The position numbers and the translations under genes were made by a program. From Pedobacter sp. MC2016-24 (GTDB taxonomy: Bacteria > Bacteroidota > Bacteroidia > Sphingobacteriales > Sphingobacteriaceae): 64,000 nt of DNA. The stretch lies in contig NZ_JADFBX010000003.1 of assembly GCF_015223055.1 (NCBI RefSeq), positions 372,001 through 436,000 of the forward strand, given 5' to 3'. Each line of letters opens with the position of its first letter. Position 1 is the stretch's first letter. The notes under the pieces are model-generated. The model was not told the DNA's origin. It did not search any database and saw nothing but the letters and a program-made list of their open reading frames with translations. Below are positions 8,520 through 18,366 of the stretch, piece by piece.

Positions 8520-10112
8520 TTAATTTTTCTTTGTGCCGTCTTCGTTTTTATCAACTACGGGTCTTTTAGCTCCGTTTGCAAGTTCCCATGCCGTAAAATA
8601 AACCAACTTAGCTCTTTTAGCTAACATTGGGAAATCAATTTTACTAACCTCATCTCCGGGTTGATGGTAATCATCATGTACGCCATTGAAATAGAAGATG
8701 ACGGGTATGCCATGTTTGGCAAAATTGTAATGATCTGAACGGTAGTAAAAACGATTGGGATCTGTACGGTTATTGTATTGCTCATCCAGTTTAAGTCCAA
8801 CATAATCTTTGTTGGCCTTTTTACCTATGCGGTCCAGATCCGTACTTAACATGTCCGAGCCAATGATGTATACGAAATTGTTATCGTCTGCATGGGCCTT
8901 ATCGCCACGACCAATCATATCAATGTTCAGATTGGTGATGGTTTTTTCCAAAGGAAAAACCGGATGTTCCGAATACCATTCCGAGCCCAGCAAACCTTTC
9001 TCCTCACCGGTTACGGTCATAAAAAGAATACTTCTTTTAGGACCTTTCCCTGCTTTTTTTGCCTTTGAAAATGCTTCGGCAAGCATCAGTATACCTGTTG
9101 TTCCCGAGCCATCGTCATCCGCACCATTGTTGATCTTGTCTTCACCTTTTGCCTCCGGAGTAATTCCGATATGATCATAGTGCGCAGTCAAAACCAACAG
9201 TTCGTTTTTCAATTTGGGATCAGAACCTTCCAGATATCCCAGAACGTTTTCTGCCCGGACTTTTTCTGCTGATTTTTTCGCGCTCGCGGTCACCGTAATG
9301 CCCAGTTCCTGAGAAGCAGGTTTGCCGCTTTCAGTTATTTTCTTTTTAACAGCCTCTAAATTGGTATTGGCTGCCTTTAATAATTTATTGGCCAGGGTAG
9401 TGCTGATGTTGATTACTGGAATACCTTTGGTCGTACTTAAACGCTCCAGGTTTTCCTTCGTTTTCATCATCACTTCCTCCTTTTGCAGATAGGCTTTAAG
9501 CTGGTCAGGAATATGATCTACCTCCGTATCTATGACCAATACAGCGGCAGCTCTATGGTCATTGAGGTATTTTAACTTCGCATTCAGGGCTGAGGCCGCA
9601 TTGCGGCCTGTAGGCGTTCCAGAAGGATCTCCATCCTTGATCAGCATCACAACCTTCCCTGTAACATCCAGTCCTTCATAATCATTATAACCATCTCTGG
9701 TCAAGCCATAACCTACAAACAAAATTTTGCCTGCATTAAAAGCAAAGCCATCCGCCGATACCTGATAAGGCATGACATAATAATCTTTTAAAGCTTCTTC
9801 CGGTTGCCCATCAACTGTTAAAATTTGTGATAAGGTATAGCTGGCCATGTCTATCGGTTGAAAGTACTCCCCATTCACTGGGCCTTTCAATCCCAGACTT
9901 TTAAAAAAATCCCTGATGTAATCTGCTGCCATCCAGCCACCTTTTTTACCAGTTTCCCTGCCTTCATAAGCATCAGAAGCCAATACAGACAAATGTTTGT
10001 AAGCATTATCTTTGTTGATGCTCTGGCTAAATTTAATGGCATCTTTGTTCTGGGCTGCAGCAGTGCATCCTAAAAACAAGACCAGGCTTGTATATAGCAG
10101 TTGCTTTCTCAT
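8520..10112 (-). CDS. M28 family zinc aminopeptidase, secreted
   Basis: 530 residues with a signal peptide (MRKQLLYTSLVLFLGCTAAAQ); a Cys in LGC could also be read as a lipobox. A protease-associated insert occupies about residues 110-270. The M28 core shows HYDHIG, NNGADDDGSGT, TGEEKGLLGSEW, NIDMIGRGD and a late YHQPGDE, which supply the two-zinc ligands and the catalytic Glu. It should hydrolyse N-terminal residues of peptides outside the inner membrane. The ATG overlaps the rpiB stop (TAATG at 10110-10114), so translation is coupled to rpiB. Confidence 0.9.
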   Translation of the reverse strand: MRKQLLYTSLVLFLGCTAAAQNKDAIKFSQSINKDNAYKHLSVLASDAYEGRETGKKGGWMAADYIRDFFKSLGLKGPVNGEYFQPIDMASYTLSQILTVDGQPEEALKDYYVMPYQVSADGFAFNAGKILFVGYGLTRDGYNDYEGLDVTGKVVMLIKDGDPSGTPTGRNAASALNAKLKYLNDHRAAAVLVIDTEVDHIPDQLKAYLQKEEVMMKTKENLERLSTTKGIPVINISTTLANKLLKAANTNLEAVKKKITESGKPASQELGITVTASAKKSAEKVRAENVLGYLEGSDPKLKNELLVLTAHYDHIGITPEAKGEDKINNGADDDGSGTTGILMLAEAFSKAKKAGKGPKRSILFMTVTGEEKGLLGSEWYSEHPVFPLEKTITNLNIDMIGRGDKAHADDNNFVYIIGSDMLSTDLDRIGKKANKDYVGLKLDEQYNNRTDPNRFYYRSDHYNFAKHGIPVIFYFNGVHDDYHQPGDEVSKIDFPMLAKRAKLVYFTAWELANGAKRPVVDKNEDGTKKN

Positions 10113-10552
10113 TAGCAGGATATTTTATTTACGCGGGTTCCGTGTCTTCCACCTTCAAAAGCTGTGGTCAAAAAGGTGCTTACCATTTCTTTGGCCAGAT
10201 CTTGAGATACAAACCTGGCTGGTATACAAATGATGTTGGCATTGTTGTGTTGTCTTGCAAGTGATGCAATTTCAGTTAACCAGCAAATGGCTGCTCTGAT
10301 TTGCTGATGTTTATTCGCTGTAATGGCTACGCCATTGGCACTTCCACAAACCAATATTCCAAATTGATAAGCTCCGCTTTCTACCGCATCAGCAACGGGA
10401 TGTGCAAAATCCGGATAGTCAACAGAATCTGGTGCATATGTTCCGAAATCTTTAACCTCGTAGTCAGTTAAAAACGCTTTCAGCATTTCTTTGTATTCAA
10501 ATCCGGCGTGGTCGGCACCTAGTGCAATGGTTGGTTTTGTTTGCGTTGACAT
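10112..10552 (-). CDS. rpiB: Ribose-5-phosphate isomerase B
   Basis: 146 residues, the RpiB/LacAB size. It interconverts ribose-5-phosphate and ribulose-5-phosphate in the pentose phosphate pathway. GADHAGFEYKE begins the protein; the catalytic cysteine lies in LVCGSANGVAI, where many relatives have CGTG or CGSG, so the Ala in the loop is a mild deviation. ARQHNNANI and a C-terminal GGRHGTRV complete the phosphate and sugar sites. It starts 24 nt after the tatC stop and overlaps the M28 start by one base, so tatC, rpiB and the peptidase form an operon. Confidence 0.93.
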   Translation of the reverse strand: MSTQTKPTIALGADHAGFEYKEMLKAFLTDYEVKDFGTYAPDSVDYPDFAHPVADAVESGAYQFGILVCGSANGVAITANKHQQIRAAICWLTEIASLARQHNNANIICIPARFVSQDLAKEMVSTFLTTAFEGGRHGTRVNKISC

Positions 10553-10576
10553 CTTTGCGATCTTATTGTTTAAATG

Positions 10577-11467
10577 TTATTTTTTTATTTTGGCTACGCC
10601 ATAAAGTTCTTTGTTTCTTTTGCGTTCAATATTTGCAGAGATAAAGATACTTACTTCATACAAAATAAAGAGCGGCAAAGCAACAACAAGCATCGTAATA
10701 ATATCCGGCGTTGGCGTTACTATTGCTGCAATAACCAAAATACATACTACTGCATATCTTCTGCTCGCGCGCATAAACGCTGGGGTCATGATGCCGAATT
10801 TAGATAAAATGTAGATGATTACAGGCAGCTGAAAAATGATACCCGAGCCTATAGTTAACGTAGATATCGACGATAGGTAGGACGATATGGTAAATGTATT
10901 CTCAATTTCCTTACTCACAGTAAATCCAGTCAGGAAGTTAACCGACAAAGGACAAACGATATAGTAGCCAAATAAAATCCCGAGAAAGAACAGTACAGAG
11001 GCAAAAGTTACAAAACTACTTGCTGACTTGCGCTCATTGTCATGTAAAGCCGGTTTAATAAATAACCAAAGTTCAAACAATAAATAGGGGATCCCAAGCA
11101 CAACACCAACCATAATACATGAATTGATCTGGAGCGTAAACTGTCCTGCCATTTCTGTATTGATAATTTTGGCATCGATATGCGTGATACAAAAATCTGA
11201 GCCGATCAGGTTTGGAAATGCTGCGGCCATTTTACACATCATCCTATAGGTCCAGAAGTTGGGATTTTTAGGTCCCATTATCAACTCATTGAAAATAAAG
11301 TCCGAGAACCAGAAAGCACCAATTGTAAACAATACGATGACCAGTAATGCCCGCAATAAATGTTTTCTCAATACATCAATATGGTCAAAGAAAGACATTT
11401 CTGCTTCCAGGCTTTTTCCTTTTTCTTTTATCGCGCCGATCAGGTCGCGTTTTGTAGGCTCACTCAT
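10577..11467 (-). CDS. tatC: Sec-independent protein translocase TatC
   Basis: 296 residues with six hydrophobic spans. The cytoplasmic start contains EAEMSFFDHIDVLRKHL, the TatC signature (E...HL.ELR type), and the first periplasmic loop is enlarged relative to Escherichia coli, as in other Bacteroidota. TatC recognises twin-arginine signal peptides and forms the core of the Tat translocase with TatA. No tatA is next to it. It is the first gene of the tatC-rpiB-M28 set, after the terminator that closes the acc operon. Confidence 0.93.
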   Translation of the reverse strand: MSEPTKRDLIGAIKEKGKSLEAEMSFFDHIDVLRKHLLRALLVIVLFTIGAFWFSDFIFNELIMGPKNPNFWTYRMMCKMAAAFPNLIGSDFCITHIDAKIINTEMAGQFTLQINSCIMVGVVLGIPYLLFELWLFIKPALHDNERKSASSFVTFASVLFFLGILFGYYIVCPLSVNFLTGFTVSKEIENTFTISSYLSSISTLTIGSGIIFQLPVIIYILSKFGIMTPAFMRASRRYAVVCILVIAAIVTPTPDIITMLVVALPLFILYEVSIFISANIERKRNKELYGVAKIKK

Positions 11468-11480
11468 GTATGTTATTTGT

Positions 11481-11519
11481 AAAACAAAAATACCATTCTA
11501 TTTTGTCAGAATGGTATTT
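11481..11519 (-). terminator. Terminator after accC
   Basis: A perfect 12-bp stem, AAATACCATTCT (11488-11499) with AGAATGGTATTT (11508-11519), and an 8-nt loop. On the minus strand it runs into TTTTTGTTTT. It lies in the 103-bp gap between accC and tatC and should end the YceD-to-accC transcript. Confidence 0.75.
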
Positions 11520-11570
11520 ACGTTTAAAATCTATGAAATAGTTTTTTCACCAGTATATAATTTTTTTTCA

Positions 11571-12911
11571 CTACTCAGAGAACTCAAAAGTTTCCATAAA
11601 CTTAGTTGTAAAATTACCAGCCCTAAAGTTAGGATCTTTCATTAGTTTTAAGTGAAAAGGTATCGTAGTTTTTACACCTTCTATCACAAACTCGCTCAAT
11701 GCACGCTCCATAGTACTGATGGCTTCTTCGCGGGTTTGTGCCACGCAAATTAGTTTTGCAATCATGGAATCGTAATTGGAAGGAATCTGATAACCGGCAT
11801 AAACGTGTGTGTCAACACGGACACCATGTCCACCCGGAGAGTGGAAGTTAGTGATCTTTCCAGGACAAGGTCTGAAGTTGTTGAAAGGATCTTCAGCATT
11901 GATCCTGCACTCAATCGCGTGCATATCCGGCAAATAGTTCTTTCCGGAAATCGGAACGCCTGAAGCAACTTTAATTTGTTCTTTGATCAAATCATAATTG
12001 ATTACCTCTTCGGTTACCGGATGCTCTACCTGGATCCTGGTATTCATTTCCATGAAATAGAAGTTGCGGTGTTTGTCAACCAAAAATTCAATTGTTCCTG
12101 CGCCTTCATATTGTACAGCAATTGCACCTTTGATCGCAGCCTCACCCATTCTTTCCCGCAATTCAGGAGTCATGAACGGAGATGGCGCTTCCTCCACCAG
12201 TTTCTGGTGTCTGCGCTGGATCGAACAATCACGTTCTGAAAGGTGACAAGCTTTACCGTACTGATCACCAATAATCTGGATCTCGATGTGACGTGGGTCT
12301 TCAATGTATTTTTCAAGGTACAATCCGTCATTACCAAAGGCAGCACCTGATTCTTGTCTTGCGCTATCCCAGGCATTTTCAAAATCCTCATCTTTCCATA
12401 CCACACGCATTCCACGGCCACCACCACCGGCAGTAGCTTTCAGAATTACCGGATAACCCATTTCATTGGCTATGGTAATTCCTTCTTTTACGCTTTCCAA
12501 CAAACCTTCTGAACCTGGTATCGTCGGAACGCCTGCCTTTTTCATGGTTTCTTTAGCTGAGGCTTTATCACCCATGGAATTGATCTGCTCAGGAGTTGCA
12601 CCAATAAATTTAATTCCATAATCGCGGCATACAGATGAAAACTTAGCATTTTCAGATAAGAATCCGTATCCCGGGTGTATGGCGTCGGCATTGGTCAGTT
12701 CGGCAGCCGAAATAATGTTTGGAATGCTCAGGTAAGAATCCTTACTTGGAGGAGGTCCAATACAAACGGCTTCATCCGCAAAACGCACATGTAAACTCTC
12801 GCGATCAGCAGTAGAATAAACAGCTACGGTTTTGATGCCCATTTCTTTACAGGTACGAATAATGCGCAACGCAATCTCGCCTCTGTTGGCAATTAGTATT
12901 TTTTTAAACAT
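11571..12911 (-). CDS. accC: Acetyl-CoA carboxylase, biotin carboxylase subunit
   Basis: 446 residues from ATG 12911 ([17 protein letters not shown], the canonical AccC start). An upstream in-frame ATG at 12932 would add residues encoded by a repeat element and is rejected. ATP-grasp motifs are present: GGGGRGMR, then [13 protein letters not shown] and [15 protein letters not shown]. It carboxylates biotin on AccB with bicarbonate and ATP, the first half of malonyl-CoA synthesis. It follows accB by 83 bp, nearly all of which is a repeat-like element. accA and accD are not in the window. Confidence 0.96.
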   Translation of the reverse strand: MFKKILIANRGEIALRIIRTCKEMGIKTVAVYSTADRESLHVRFADEAVCIGPPPSKDSYLSIPNIISAAELTNADAIHPGYGFLSENAKFSSVCRDYGIKFIGATPEQINSMGDKASAKETMKKAGVPTIPGSEGLLESVKEGITIANEMGYPVILKATAGGGGRGMRVVWKDEDFENAWDSARQESGAAFGNDGLYLEKYIEDPRHIEIQIIGDQYGKACHLSERDCSIQRRHQKLVEEAPSPFMTPELRERMGEAAIKGAIAVQYEGAGTIEFLVDKHRNFYFMEMNTRIQVEHPVTEEVINYDLIKEQIKVASGVPISGKNYLPDMHAIECRINAEDPFNNFRPCPGKITNFHSPGGHGVRVDTHVYAGYQIPSNYDSMIAKLICVAQTREEAISTMERALSEFVIEGVKTTIPFHLKLMKDPNFRAGNFTTKFMETFEFSE

Positions 12912-12926
12912 ATATTTTTTCCTTTT

Positions 12927-12992
12927 CGTCACCCTGAATGTATTTCAGGGCCTGTATTGAATATGAAGATGCTGGTATGAGCCAGCACGACG
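12927..12992. repeat. 66-bp dispersed-repeat-like element between accB and accC
   Basis: The element runs from CGTCACCCTGAA to CCAGCACGACG, with terminal inverted CGTC/GACG. Inside are two hairpins: CCCTGAA/TTCAGGG (12932-12949 region) and TGCTGG/CCAGCA (12970-12986 region). This architecture matches short intergenic repeats I recall as common in Pedobacter and other Bacteroidota, but only one copy is in this window, so dispersal cannot be shown here. Confidence 0.5.
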
Positions 12993-12994
12993 GA

Positions 12995-13471
12995 TTAAAT
13001 CGGTTCTACTAAGAATAAAGGTTGGTCGTACTCTACTGGTGATGCATTGTCTACAAGGACTTTTACAATCTTACCTGAAACTTCACTTTCAATTTCATTG
13101 AAAAGTTTCATCGCCTCAATGATACAAACTACTTTACCCACAGATACTTCATCACCTACGTTTACAAATGAAGGTTTATCCGGGCTCGAAGAGCGGTAGA
13201 AAGTACCGATCATCGGAGACTTAACAGTAATGTATTTTGAAGTATCTTCTACGGCTGCAGCAGCCTGAGTTTCTGTCGGAGCAACCGGAAGTGGTGCAGC
13301 AGCTGTAGCTACTGGTGCCGCAACCTGAACCGCAGGTACAGTTGCCTGAACAATTGTAGGGGCCTGATTGGTTTTGATTGTTATTTTGAAGTTTTCCTGC
13401 TCAATAGCAACTTCATTTACGCCCGAACGAGAAACAAATTTAATAAGTTCCTGAATTTGTTTAATATCCAT
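12995..13471 (-). CDS. accB: Acetyl-CoA carboxylase, biotin carboxyl carrier protein
   Basis: 158 residues. An N-terminal helical region is joined by an Ala/Pro/Thr-rich linker (about 37-75) to a C-terminal biotinyl domain with [10 protein letters not shown]; the biotinylated lysine is Lys122. The linker length and composition are typical of AccB. It carries CO2 between AccC and the carboxyltransferase. It lies 69 nt after fabH in the same transcript and 83 nt before accC. Confidence 0.95.
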   Translation of the reverse strand: MDIKQIQELIKFVSRSGVNEVAIEQENFKITIKTNQAPTIVQATVPAVQVAAPVATAAAPLPVAPTETQAAAAVEDTSKYITVKSPMIGTFYRSSSPDKPSFVNVGDEVSVGKVVCIIEAMKLFNEIESEVSGKIVKVLVDNASPVEYDQPLFLVEPI

Positions 13472-13540
13472 TTTTTAGGTTATTTAGAAAAATAGTACTT
13501 CTTTAGAACTATCTAAGTTAAGATTATTTATTTTATAAAA

Positions 13541-14530
13541 TTAGTACGCCCACTTGATGTAAACAGAACCCCAGGTAAATCCACCTCCAAAAGCAGCAAG
13601 AATAATGTTGTCGCCTTTTTTCAATTTACTTTCCCATTCCCACAAACATAACGGAATTGTACCATTCGTCGTATTGCCATAACGCTGTATGTTGATCATA
13701 ACTTTCTCAGAACCGACACCCATACGTGATGCTGTTGCGTCGATAATGCGCTTATTGGCCTGATGCGGAACCAACCAGGTCACGTCATCAGAAGTCAGGT
13801 TATTGCGATCCATGATTTGGGCGGCAACTTCTGCCATATTGGTTACTGCAAATTTGAACACTGCCTGACCTTCCTGATACACCACGTGCTCGTTATTGTC
13901 TACCGTTTCATGACTTGCAGGTCTGGCCGAACCACCTGCTTTTTGATGCAGATATTGCCTGCCTGCTCCGTCACTTTTCAGTACAGAATCCATAATGCCA
14001 AGACCTTCTTCATTAGGCTCTAAAAGCACCGCACCGCAACCATCGCCAAAGATGATGCAGGTTGTACGGTCTTCATAATTAATGATAGAAGACATCTTAT
14101 CTCCGCCAACTACTAAAACTTTTTTGTGTTTTCCAGATTCAATGAATTGTGAACCTGTAGATAGTCCGAAAATAAATCCCGAACATGCTGCCTGAAGATC
14201 GTAACCCCAGGCATTTTTTGCACCGATCTTATCGGCTAATATATTTGCTGATGCCGGAAAAGGAAGGTCTGGCGTAGTGGTGCAGAAAATGATCAGGTCA
14301 ATTTCTGCAGCCCCGATACCACGTTTTTTAAGCAGGCCGTTCACCGCATGTACTGCCATGTCCGAAGTTCCTAAACCTTCACCTTTTAATATTCTTCGCT
14401 CCTTGATTCCTGTTCTGGACGTAATCCATTCGTCCGTAGTATCGACAATTGATTCCAGCTCCTTGTTGGTAAGCACGTAATCTGGAACGTAACCATGAAC
14501 AGCTGTAATCGCAGCGTGAATTTTACTCAT
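13541..14530 (-). CDS. fabH: Beta-ketoacyl-ACP synthase III
   Basis: 329 residues. It condenses acetyl-CoA (or a branched acyl-CoA) with malonyl-ACP to start fatty-acid synthesis. The Cys-His-Asn triad is visible: Cys116 in [12 protein letters not shown], His in [11 protein letters not shown] and Asn in [12 protein letters not shown]. The N terminus carries [16 protein letters not shown], also typical. It lies 11 nt after plsX. Bacteroidota make branched fatty acids, so a preference for branched primers is expected but cannot be read from the sequence. Confidence 0.95.
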   Translation of the reverse strand: MSKIHAAITAVHGYVPDYVLTNKELESIVDTTDEWITSRTGIKERRILKGEGLGTSDMAVHAVNGLLKKRGIGAAEIDLIIFCTTTPDLPFPASANILADKIGAKNAWGYDLQAACSGFIFGLSTGSQFIESGKHKKVLVVGGDKMSSIINYEDRTTCIIFGDGCGAVLLEPNEEGLGIMDSVLKSDGAGRQYLHQKAGGSARPASHETVDNNEHVVYQEGQAVFKFAVTNMAEVAAQIMDRNNLTSDDVTWLVPHQANKRIIDATASRMGVGSEKVMINIQRYGNTTNGTIPLCLWEWESKLKKGDNIILAAFGGGFTWGSVYIKWAY

Positions 14531-14541
14531 TTTATCTTTAA

Positions 14542-15480
14542 TTATTTAAAAGCAGCTTGTATTTTCGCAACCAAGCCAGTTGTAATCATGTCTCTGGACT
14601 GAAGAATCATATTCTTTACTGCCGTAGGACTAGAGATGCCATGGCCAATCACGACTGGTGCGTTTACACCAAGAACGGGACTTCCACCATAGTTTTCATA
14701 GTTAAAGCGGTCAAAAAACTCATCTTTCATTTTCCTTTTCAGGGTCAGAACATAAAATGATTCTGCAAGTTTAAGCATTACATTTCCGGTAAAGCCGTCT
14801 GTAACAATCACATCCGCTTTGTCATTAAACAAATCCCTTCCTTCCACATTTCCCACAAAGTTAAACAACTGGGTATCCTTCATCAAGGGGAATGTAGCCA
14901 TACTGAGCATGTTCCCTTTTTCATCTTCTTCTCCAATGTTCATTAAGGCTACTTTCGGATTGTCAATCTGCATGACATATTCTGCATAAAGACTGCCCAA
15001 TACACCAAACTGAAGCAATACATCTGGCTTGCAATCTGCATTTGCACCAACGTCCAGCATCAGGCCAAGGCCTCCGCTAAGTTTTGGAAGAAAAGTCGTA
15101 ATACAAGGCCTGATAATGCCCGGGATAGTTTTAACACTAAATACGGCACCAACAAGCATTGCACCAGAGTTTCCAGCGCTTGCAAATGAATCCAGCTGCC
15201 CATCTTTGAGCATTTTGAATCCTACAGAAATACTTGAGTTTGGTTTTTGAACAATAGCCTTAGTGGCATGTTCGCCCATACCAATCACTTCTTCGGTATG
15301 AACATATTCAAAGTGATCCGGATTGAATCCGTTTTCAGAGAGTAAAGGCTTAATCTGCTGCGTATCCCCTATAAGCACTATGTGCTCCTTTGGAGATAAC
15401 AATTGATGGGCTGCTATTGCTCCTAAAACATTAGCTTTAGGAGCATAGTCTCCGCCCATTATATCGAGACCTATTTTCAT
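14542..15480 (-). CDS. plsX: Phosphate acyltransferase PlsX
   Basis: 312 residues. PlsX turns acyl-ACP into acyl-phosphate, the acyl donor for PlsY in phospholipid synthesis. The family start [15 protein letters not shown], the [10 protein letters not shown] segment and the [10 protein letters not shown] loop are clear. It lies in the standard rpmF-plsX-fabH order. A 98-bp gap to rpmF contains a small palindrome GGCAATTTTGCC upstream of the ATG; I see no strong promoter there. Confidence 0.95.
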   Translation of the reverse strand: MKIGLDIMGGDYAPKANVLGAIAAHQLLSPKEHIVLIGDTQQIKPLLSENGFNPDHFEYVHTEEVIGMGEHATKAIVQKPNSSISVGFKMLKDGQLDSFASAGNSGAMLVGAVFSVKTIPGIIRPCITTFLPKLSGGLGLMLDVGANADCKPDVLLQFGVLGSLYAEYVMQIDNPKVALMNIGEEDEKGNMLSMATFPLMKDTQLFNFVGNVEGRDLFNDKADVIVTDGFTGNVMLKLAESFYVLTLKRKMKDEFFDRFNYENYGGSPVLGVNAPVVIGHGISSPTAVKNMILQSRDMITTGLVAKIQAAFK

Positions 15481-15578
15481 AGTAAAAATCAGTTTGTGTT
15501 TCAGGCAAAATTGCCGTTTTTCTAAGTTCCTAAGTTAAACGTTCGCCAACTTAAAACACAAACTATTTTTCAAGAAAA

Positions 15579-15770
15579 TTAACCTATTGAGGTGTTTTCA
15601 ATAACCAATTTACCGTTGTAGTACAGGTTACCATCAACGTTGTAAGCACGGTGAGGAGTATGTATTGCACCTGTTGTCTGACAAGTAGCTAAAGAAGGAG
15701 CTTCTGCTTTATAGTGAGTTCTTCTCTTATCTCTTCTGCTCTTAGAAATCTTGCGTTTTGGATGTGCCAT
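15579..15770 (-). CDS. rpmF: 50S ribosomal protein L32
   Basis: 63 residues. The start [19 protein letters not shown] is the L32 signature. Unlike many L32 proteins the zinc-ribbon cysteines are reduced to one (TCQTTG), so this is the zinc-free form. It follows the YceD gene by 18 nt and precedes plsX, linking ribosome and lipid synthesis as in many bacteria. Confidence 0.95.
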   Translation of the reverse strand: MAHPKRKISKSRRDKRRTHYKAEAPSLATCQTTGAIHTPHRAYNVDGNLYYNGKLVIENTSIG

Positions 15771-15788
15771 TGCTAATTTATTTAATTA

Positions 15789-16322
15789 TTATTTTAATTT
15801 TTTTAATGCTGCCCACCTTGGGTCTGCATCTTGTTTTTCTTCTTCTTGTTGTGATCCTACAGCCAGTCTTTCCAGTCTTGCAATCATCTCCTGATCACAT
15901 TTCTGTCCGTTGCCGTTTTCCTCACATATTTTAATATAAGGTACCGCTACAGTAATGAATTCATAAATCAGTTCCGATACATCGATCTCACTTTCTTTTT
16001 TGTTGATTACCATGATCTCCAGATCATCGCTCTCTAATTCATCTTCGGCAAATTTTACAATTTGTCTTTCCTGTATTTCAATTGGAGCCTCAAATTCAGC
16101 CAAACATTTGTCACAATCTAATACAATGTTTCCTTTGATACGGAAATGCAAAATTAGCATTGTTTCTTGTTTATCTAGCTCAACCTCCGCAGTTAAATTT
16201 CCTTTTTTTACTAAAGAATACTCAAAAGCGTCAAAAAAGCTGTTATCAATCTCAAAGTCAAACAAATGTTTGCCAATTTTTAAGCCGGTAAAAGGGATCG
16301 AAAATTGTTTTAGTGGTTTCAA
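15789..16322 (-). CDS. YceD/DUF177 family protein
   Basis: 177 residues from TTG 16322. The family carries a metal-binding-like CDKCLAEFEAPIEI segment and an acidic middle (AEDELESDDLEIMVINKKESEID), then CEENGNGQKCD near the end. YceD proteins are usually encoded just before rpmF and are linked to ribosome assembly or 23S rRNA accumulation. Start choice: an upstream TTG at 16346 lies inside the predicted -7 box, so it would not be on the mRNA; TTG 16322 gives the expected KPLKQFSIPFTGLK start and a leader of about 15 nt. No ATG or GTG fits. Confidence 0.85.
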   Translation of the reverse strand: MKPLKQFSIPFTGLKIGKHLFDFEIDNSFFDAFEYSLVKKGNLTAEVELDKQETMLILHFRIKGNIVLDCDKCLAEFEAPIEIQERQIVKFAEDELESDDLEIMVINKKESEIDVSELIYEFITVAVPYIKICEENGNGQKCDQEMIARLERLAVGSQQEEEKQDADPRWAALKKLK

Positions 16323-16343
16323 TTGTAACAAAATTTTAGCCCG

Positions 16344-16375
16344 CAAATGTAGGGATTATTTTTATTGACTGCAAA
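16344..16375 (-). promoter_or_regulatory. Promoter of the YceD-rpmF-plsX-fabH-accBC operon
   Basis: On the minus strand: TTTG (16375-16372), exactly 20 bp, then TACATTTG (16351-16344), a perfect match to the Bacteroidota consensus TTTG-N20-TAnnTTTG. Transcription would start near 16337. It sits in the gap after pdxA, so the lipid operon can run independently of pdxA, and it settles the YceD start codon. Confidence 0.75.
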
Positions 16376-16394
16376 TTTATTTAATTACCTCTTT

Positions 16395-17474
16395 TTAAGA
16401 CGCATCGTCTTTGATGTCAAATTGTGTTTCAGTGATTTTTCCACCACCTTTCAATTGGCTCCTCAACAGTTCTTCCTGCTCTCTTCTGTTCTTCACAATG
16501 TGTATGGCCGCAAAAACAGCTTCGATAAAAGATGATGGGTCTGCCAGGTTTTTACCTGCAATATCATATCCCGTCCCATGATCCGGTGAGGTTCTTACAA
16601 TTTTTAGACCTGCAGAGTAATTTACCCCGGTTCCAAATGCAATGGTTTTAAAAGGAATCAAACCCTGGTCGTGATACATCGCCAGTACAGCATCAAATTG
16701 TTTGTGCGTGCCTTTGCCAAAAAAGCCATCGGCAGGGTAGGGGCCAAAACAGATCACACCCTTATCAAAGGCTTCCTGTATGGCCGGAATAATGATCTCC
16801 TCTTCTTCTTTGCCAAGCAACCCGTTATCACCCGCATGCGGATTTAAACCCAATACCGCAATTTTCGGTTTTTCCTTCCAGAAATCCTTTTTCAAACTCT
16901 CATTCATCAGCAAGAGTTTTTTAACGATCTTTTCTTTAGTGATGCTCTGCGAGATTTCCTTTACCGGAATATGTCCGGTCACCACGCCAACGCGGATGTC
17001 CTCGCTGATCATGAACATTAATACATCCGAACTGCTGCTGCGCTCCTGCAAGTATTCGGTATGCCCGGGAAACTTAAAGGTGTCAGACTGTATGTTATGT
17101 TTGTTGATCGGTGCAGTTACCAATGCATCAATTTCCCCTTTTAACAAGGCATCGGTTGCTTTTTCCAAAGAAAGCAAGGCGTATTTTCCACCGGTTTCAT
17201 TCGAAACTCCCAGTTCTATTTTAACGTCTTCTTCCCAGCAATTGATCAGGTTCGCTTTCTTCGGATTTGCCGAATTGGTATCGTTAATCACATTAAAAGC
17301 GAAATCGCCCAGGCCTAATGCTTTACGATGATAAGAAGCTACTTTAGTATGGCCATATACAATTGGTGTACAGTATTCAAAAATACTGTTGTGTGCCAAA
17401 GTCTTAAGAATGACTTCCAGACCAATTCCATTTGTGTCTCCTATGCTGATTCCGATTTTAATTTTATTACTCAT
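16395..17474 (-). CDS. pdxA: 4-hydroxythreonine-4-phosphate dehydrogenase
   Basis: 359 residues from ATG 17474 (MSNKIKIGISIGDTNGIGLE); a TTG six bases upstream is less likely. PdxA oxidises 4-phosphohydroxy-threonine in pyridoxal phosphate synthesis. Metal-site histidines are visible in PGHTEYLQE and AMYHDQGLIPFK, and GLNPHAGDNG is another family signature. It is divergent from rsmA and lies upstream of the YceD operon with a 72-bp gap that contains that operon's promoter. Confidence 0.94.
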   Translation of the reverse strand: MSNKIKIGISIGDTNGIGLEVILKTLAHNSIFEYCTPIVYGHTKVASYHRKALGLGDFAFNVINDTNSANPKKANLINCWEEDVKIELGVSNETGGKYALLSLEKATDALLKGEIDALVTAPINKHNIQSDTFKFPGHTEYLQERSSSSDVLMFMISEDIRVGVVTGHIPVKEISQSITKEKIVKKLLLMNESLKKDFWKEKPKIAVLGLNPHAGDNGLLGKEEEEIIIPAIQEAFDKGVICFGPYPADGFFGKGTHKQFDAVLAMYHDQGLIPFKTIAFGTGVNYSAGLKIVRTSPDHGTGYDIAGKNLADPSSFIEAVFAAIHIVKNRREQEELLRSQLKGGGKITETQFDIKDDAS

Positions 17475-17582
17475 ACCCAATTAGAAATTTAGCGCAAATT
17501 ACAGTTTTTCACCTTAATTCATCATAATCTTAGTCTGATACTCATAAATCTTTAATATTTTGCGGCCTTATAAAGAGATCAT

Positions 17583-18365
17583 ATGAGTTTGGTGAGGGCA
17601 AAAAAACATTTAGGGCAGCACTTTTTAACAGATAAAAAGATTGCGGCCAAAATTGTAAATGGTTTGGTACATACCGACCAGTATAAACAAGTGCTGGAGG
17701 TCGGACCGGGTATGGGGATTTTATCAGATCTTTTACTGGAACGTGAAGATCTGGAAACCTTTCTGATCGATATTGATGTGGAATCGTATCATTTTTTGCA
17801 GGAAAAGTATCCCCAGTTAGGCAATCGGCTGATTAACGGCGATTTTCTGGCCTTGAACCTTTCAGAAATATTTAAAGAGAAATATGCCATCATTGGAAAT
17901 TTTCCCTATAACATTTCATCGCAGATCCTCTTCAAAATATTAGAAAACAGGCAAAACGTGGTGGAGATGGTTGGCATGTTTCAAAAGGAGGTTGCAGAAC
18001 GATGTGCTTCCAAGTCCGGTACCAAAGATTATGGCATTCTTAGTGTGTTGATCCAGGCCTACTATGATATCGAGTATTTGTTTACAGTAAAACCAGGTAC
18101 TTTTAACCCCCCACCTAAAGTAAACTCCGGAGTGATCAGGTTAAGCCGGAATGCGGTTGAAACCTTGCCATGCGATGAAAAGTTATTCTGGCGAACAGTA
18201 AAAGCCGGGTTTAACCAACGTAGAAAAACACTGCGAAATGCTTTGTCGGGCGTAGTACCTAAGGACAAAATGGACGATCATACTTTTTTTGATAAACGTG
18301 CCGAACAGCTTAGCGTAGCCGAATTCATTGCTTTAACACAACATTTAACACAACTTACTCAATAA
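17583..18365 (+). CDS. rsmA: 16S rRNA dimethyladenosine transferase
   Basis: 260 residues. RsmA (KsgA) dimethylates two adjacent adenines near the 3' end of 16S rRNA. The start KKHLGQHFLTD is characteristic; the SAM-binding loop is LEVGPGMGILSDLL and the catalytic motif is GNFPYNISSQ (NFPY, where most have NLPY). The pdxA-rsmA adjacency is common, though here the two diverge. The next gene starts 1 nt after its stop. Confidence 0.95.
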   Translation: MSLVRAKKHLGQHFLTDKKIAAKIVNGLVHTDQYKQVLEVGPGMGILSDLLLEREDLETFLIDIDVESYHFLQEKYPQLGNRLINGDFLALNLSEIFKEKYAIIGNFPYNISSQILFKILENRQNVVEMVGMFQKEVAERCASKSGTKDYGILSVLIQAYYDIEYLFTVKPGTFNPPPKVNSGVIRLSRNAVETLPCDEKLFWRTVKAGFNQRRKTLRNALSGVVPKDKMDDHTFFDKRAEQLSVAEFIALTQHLTQLTQ

Positions 18366-18366
18366 T

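Noticed and set aside
12912..12932. Upstream ATG start for accC
   Set aside because: The added residues are partly encoded by the repeat element; [11 protein letters not shown] at 12911 is the canonical start.
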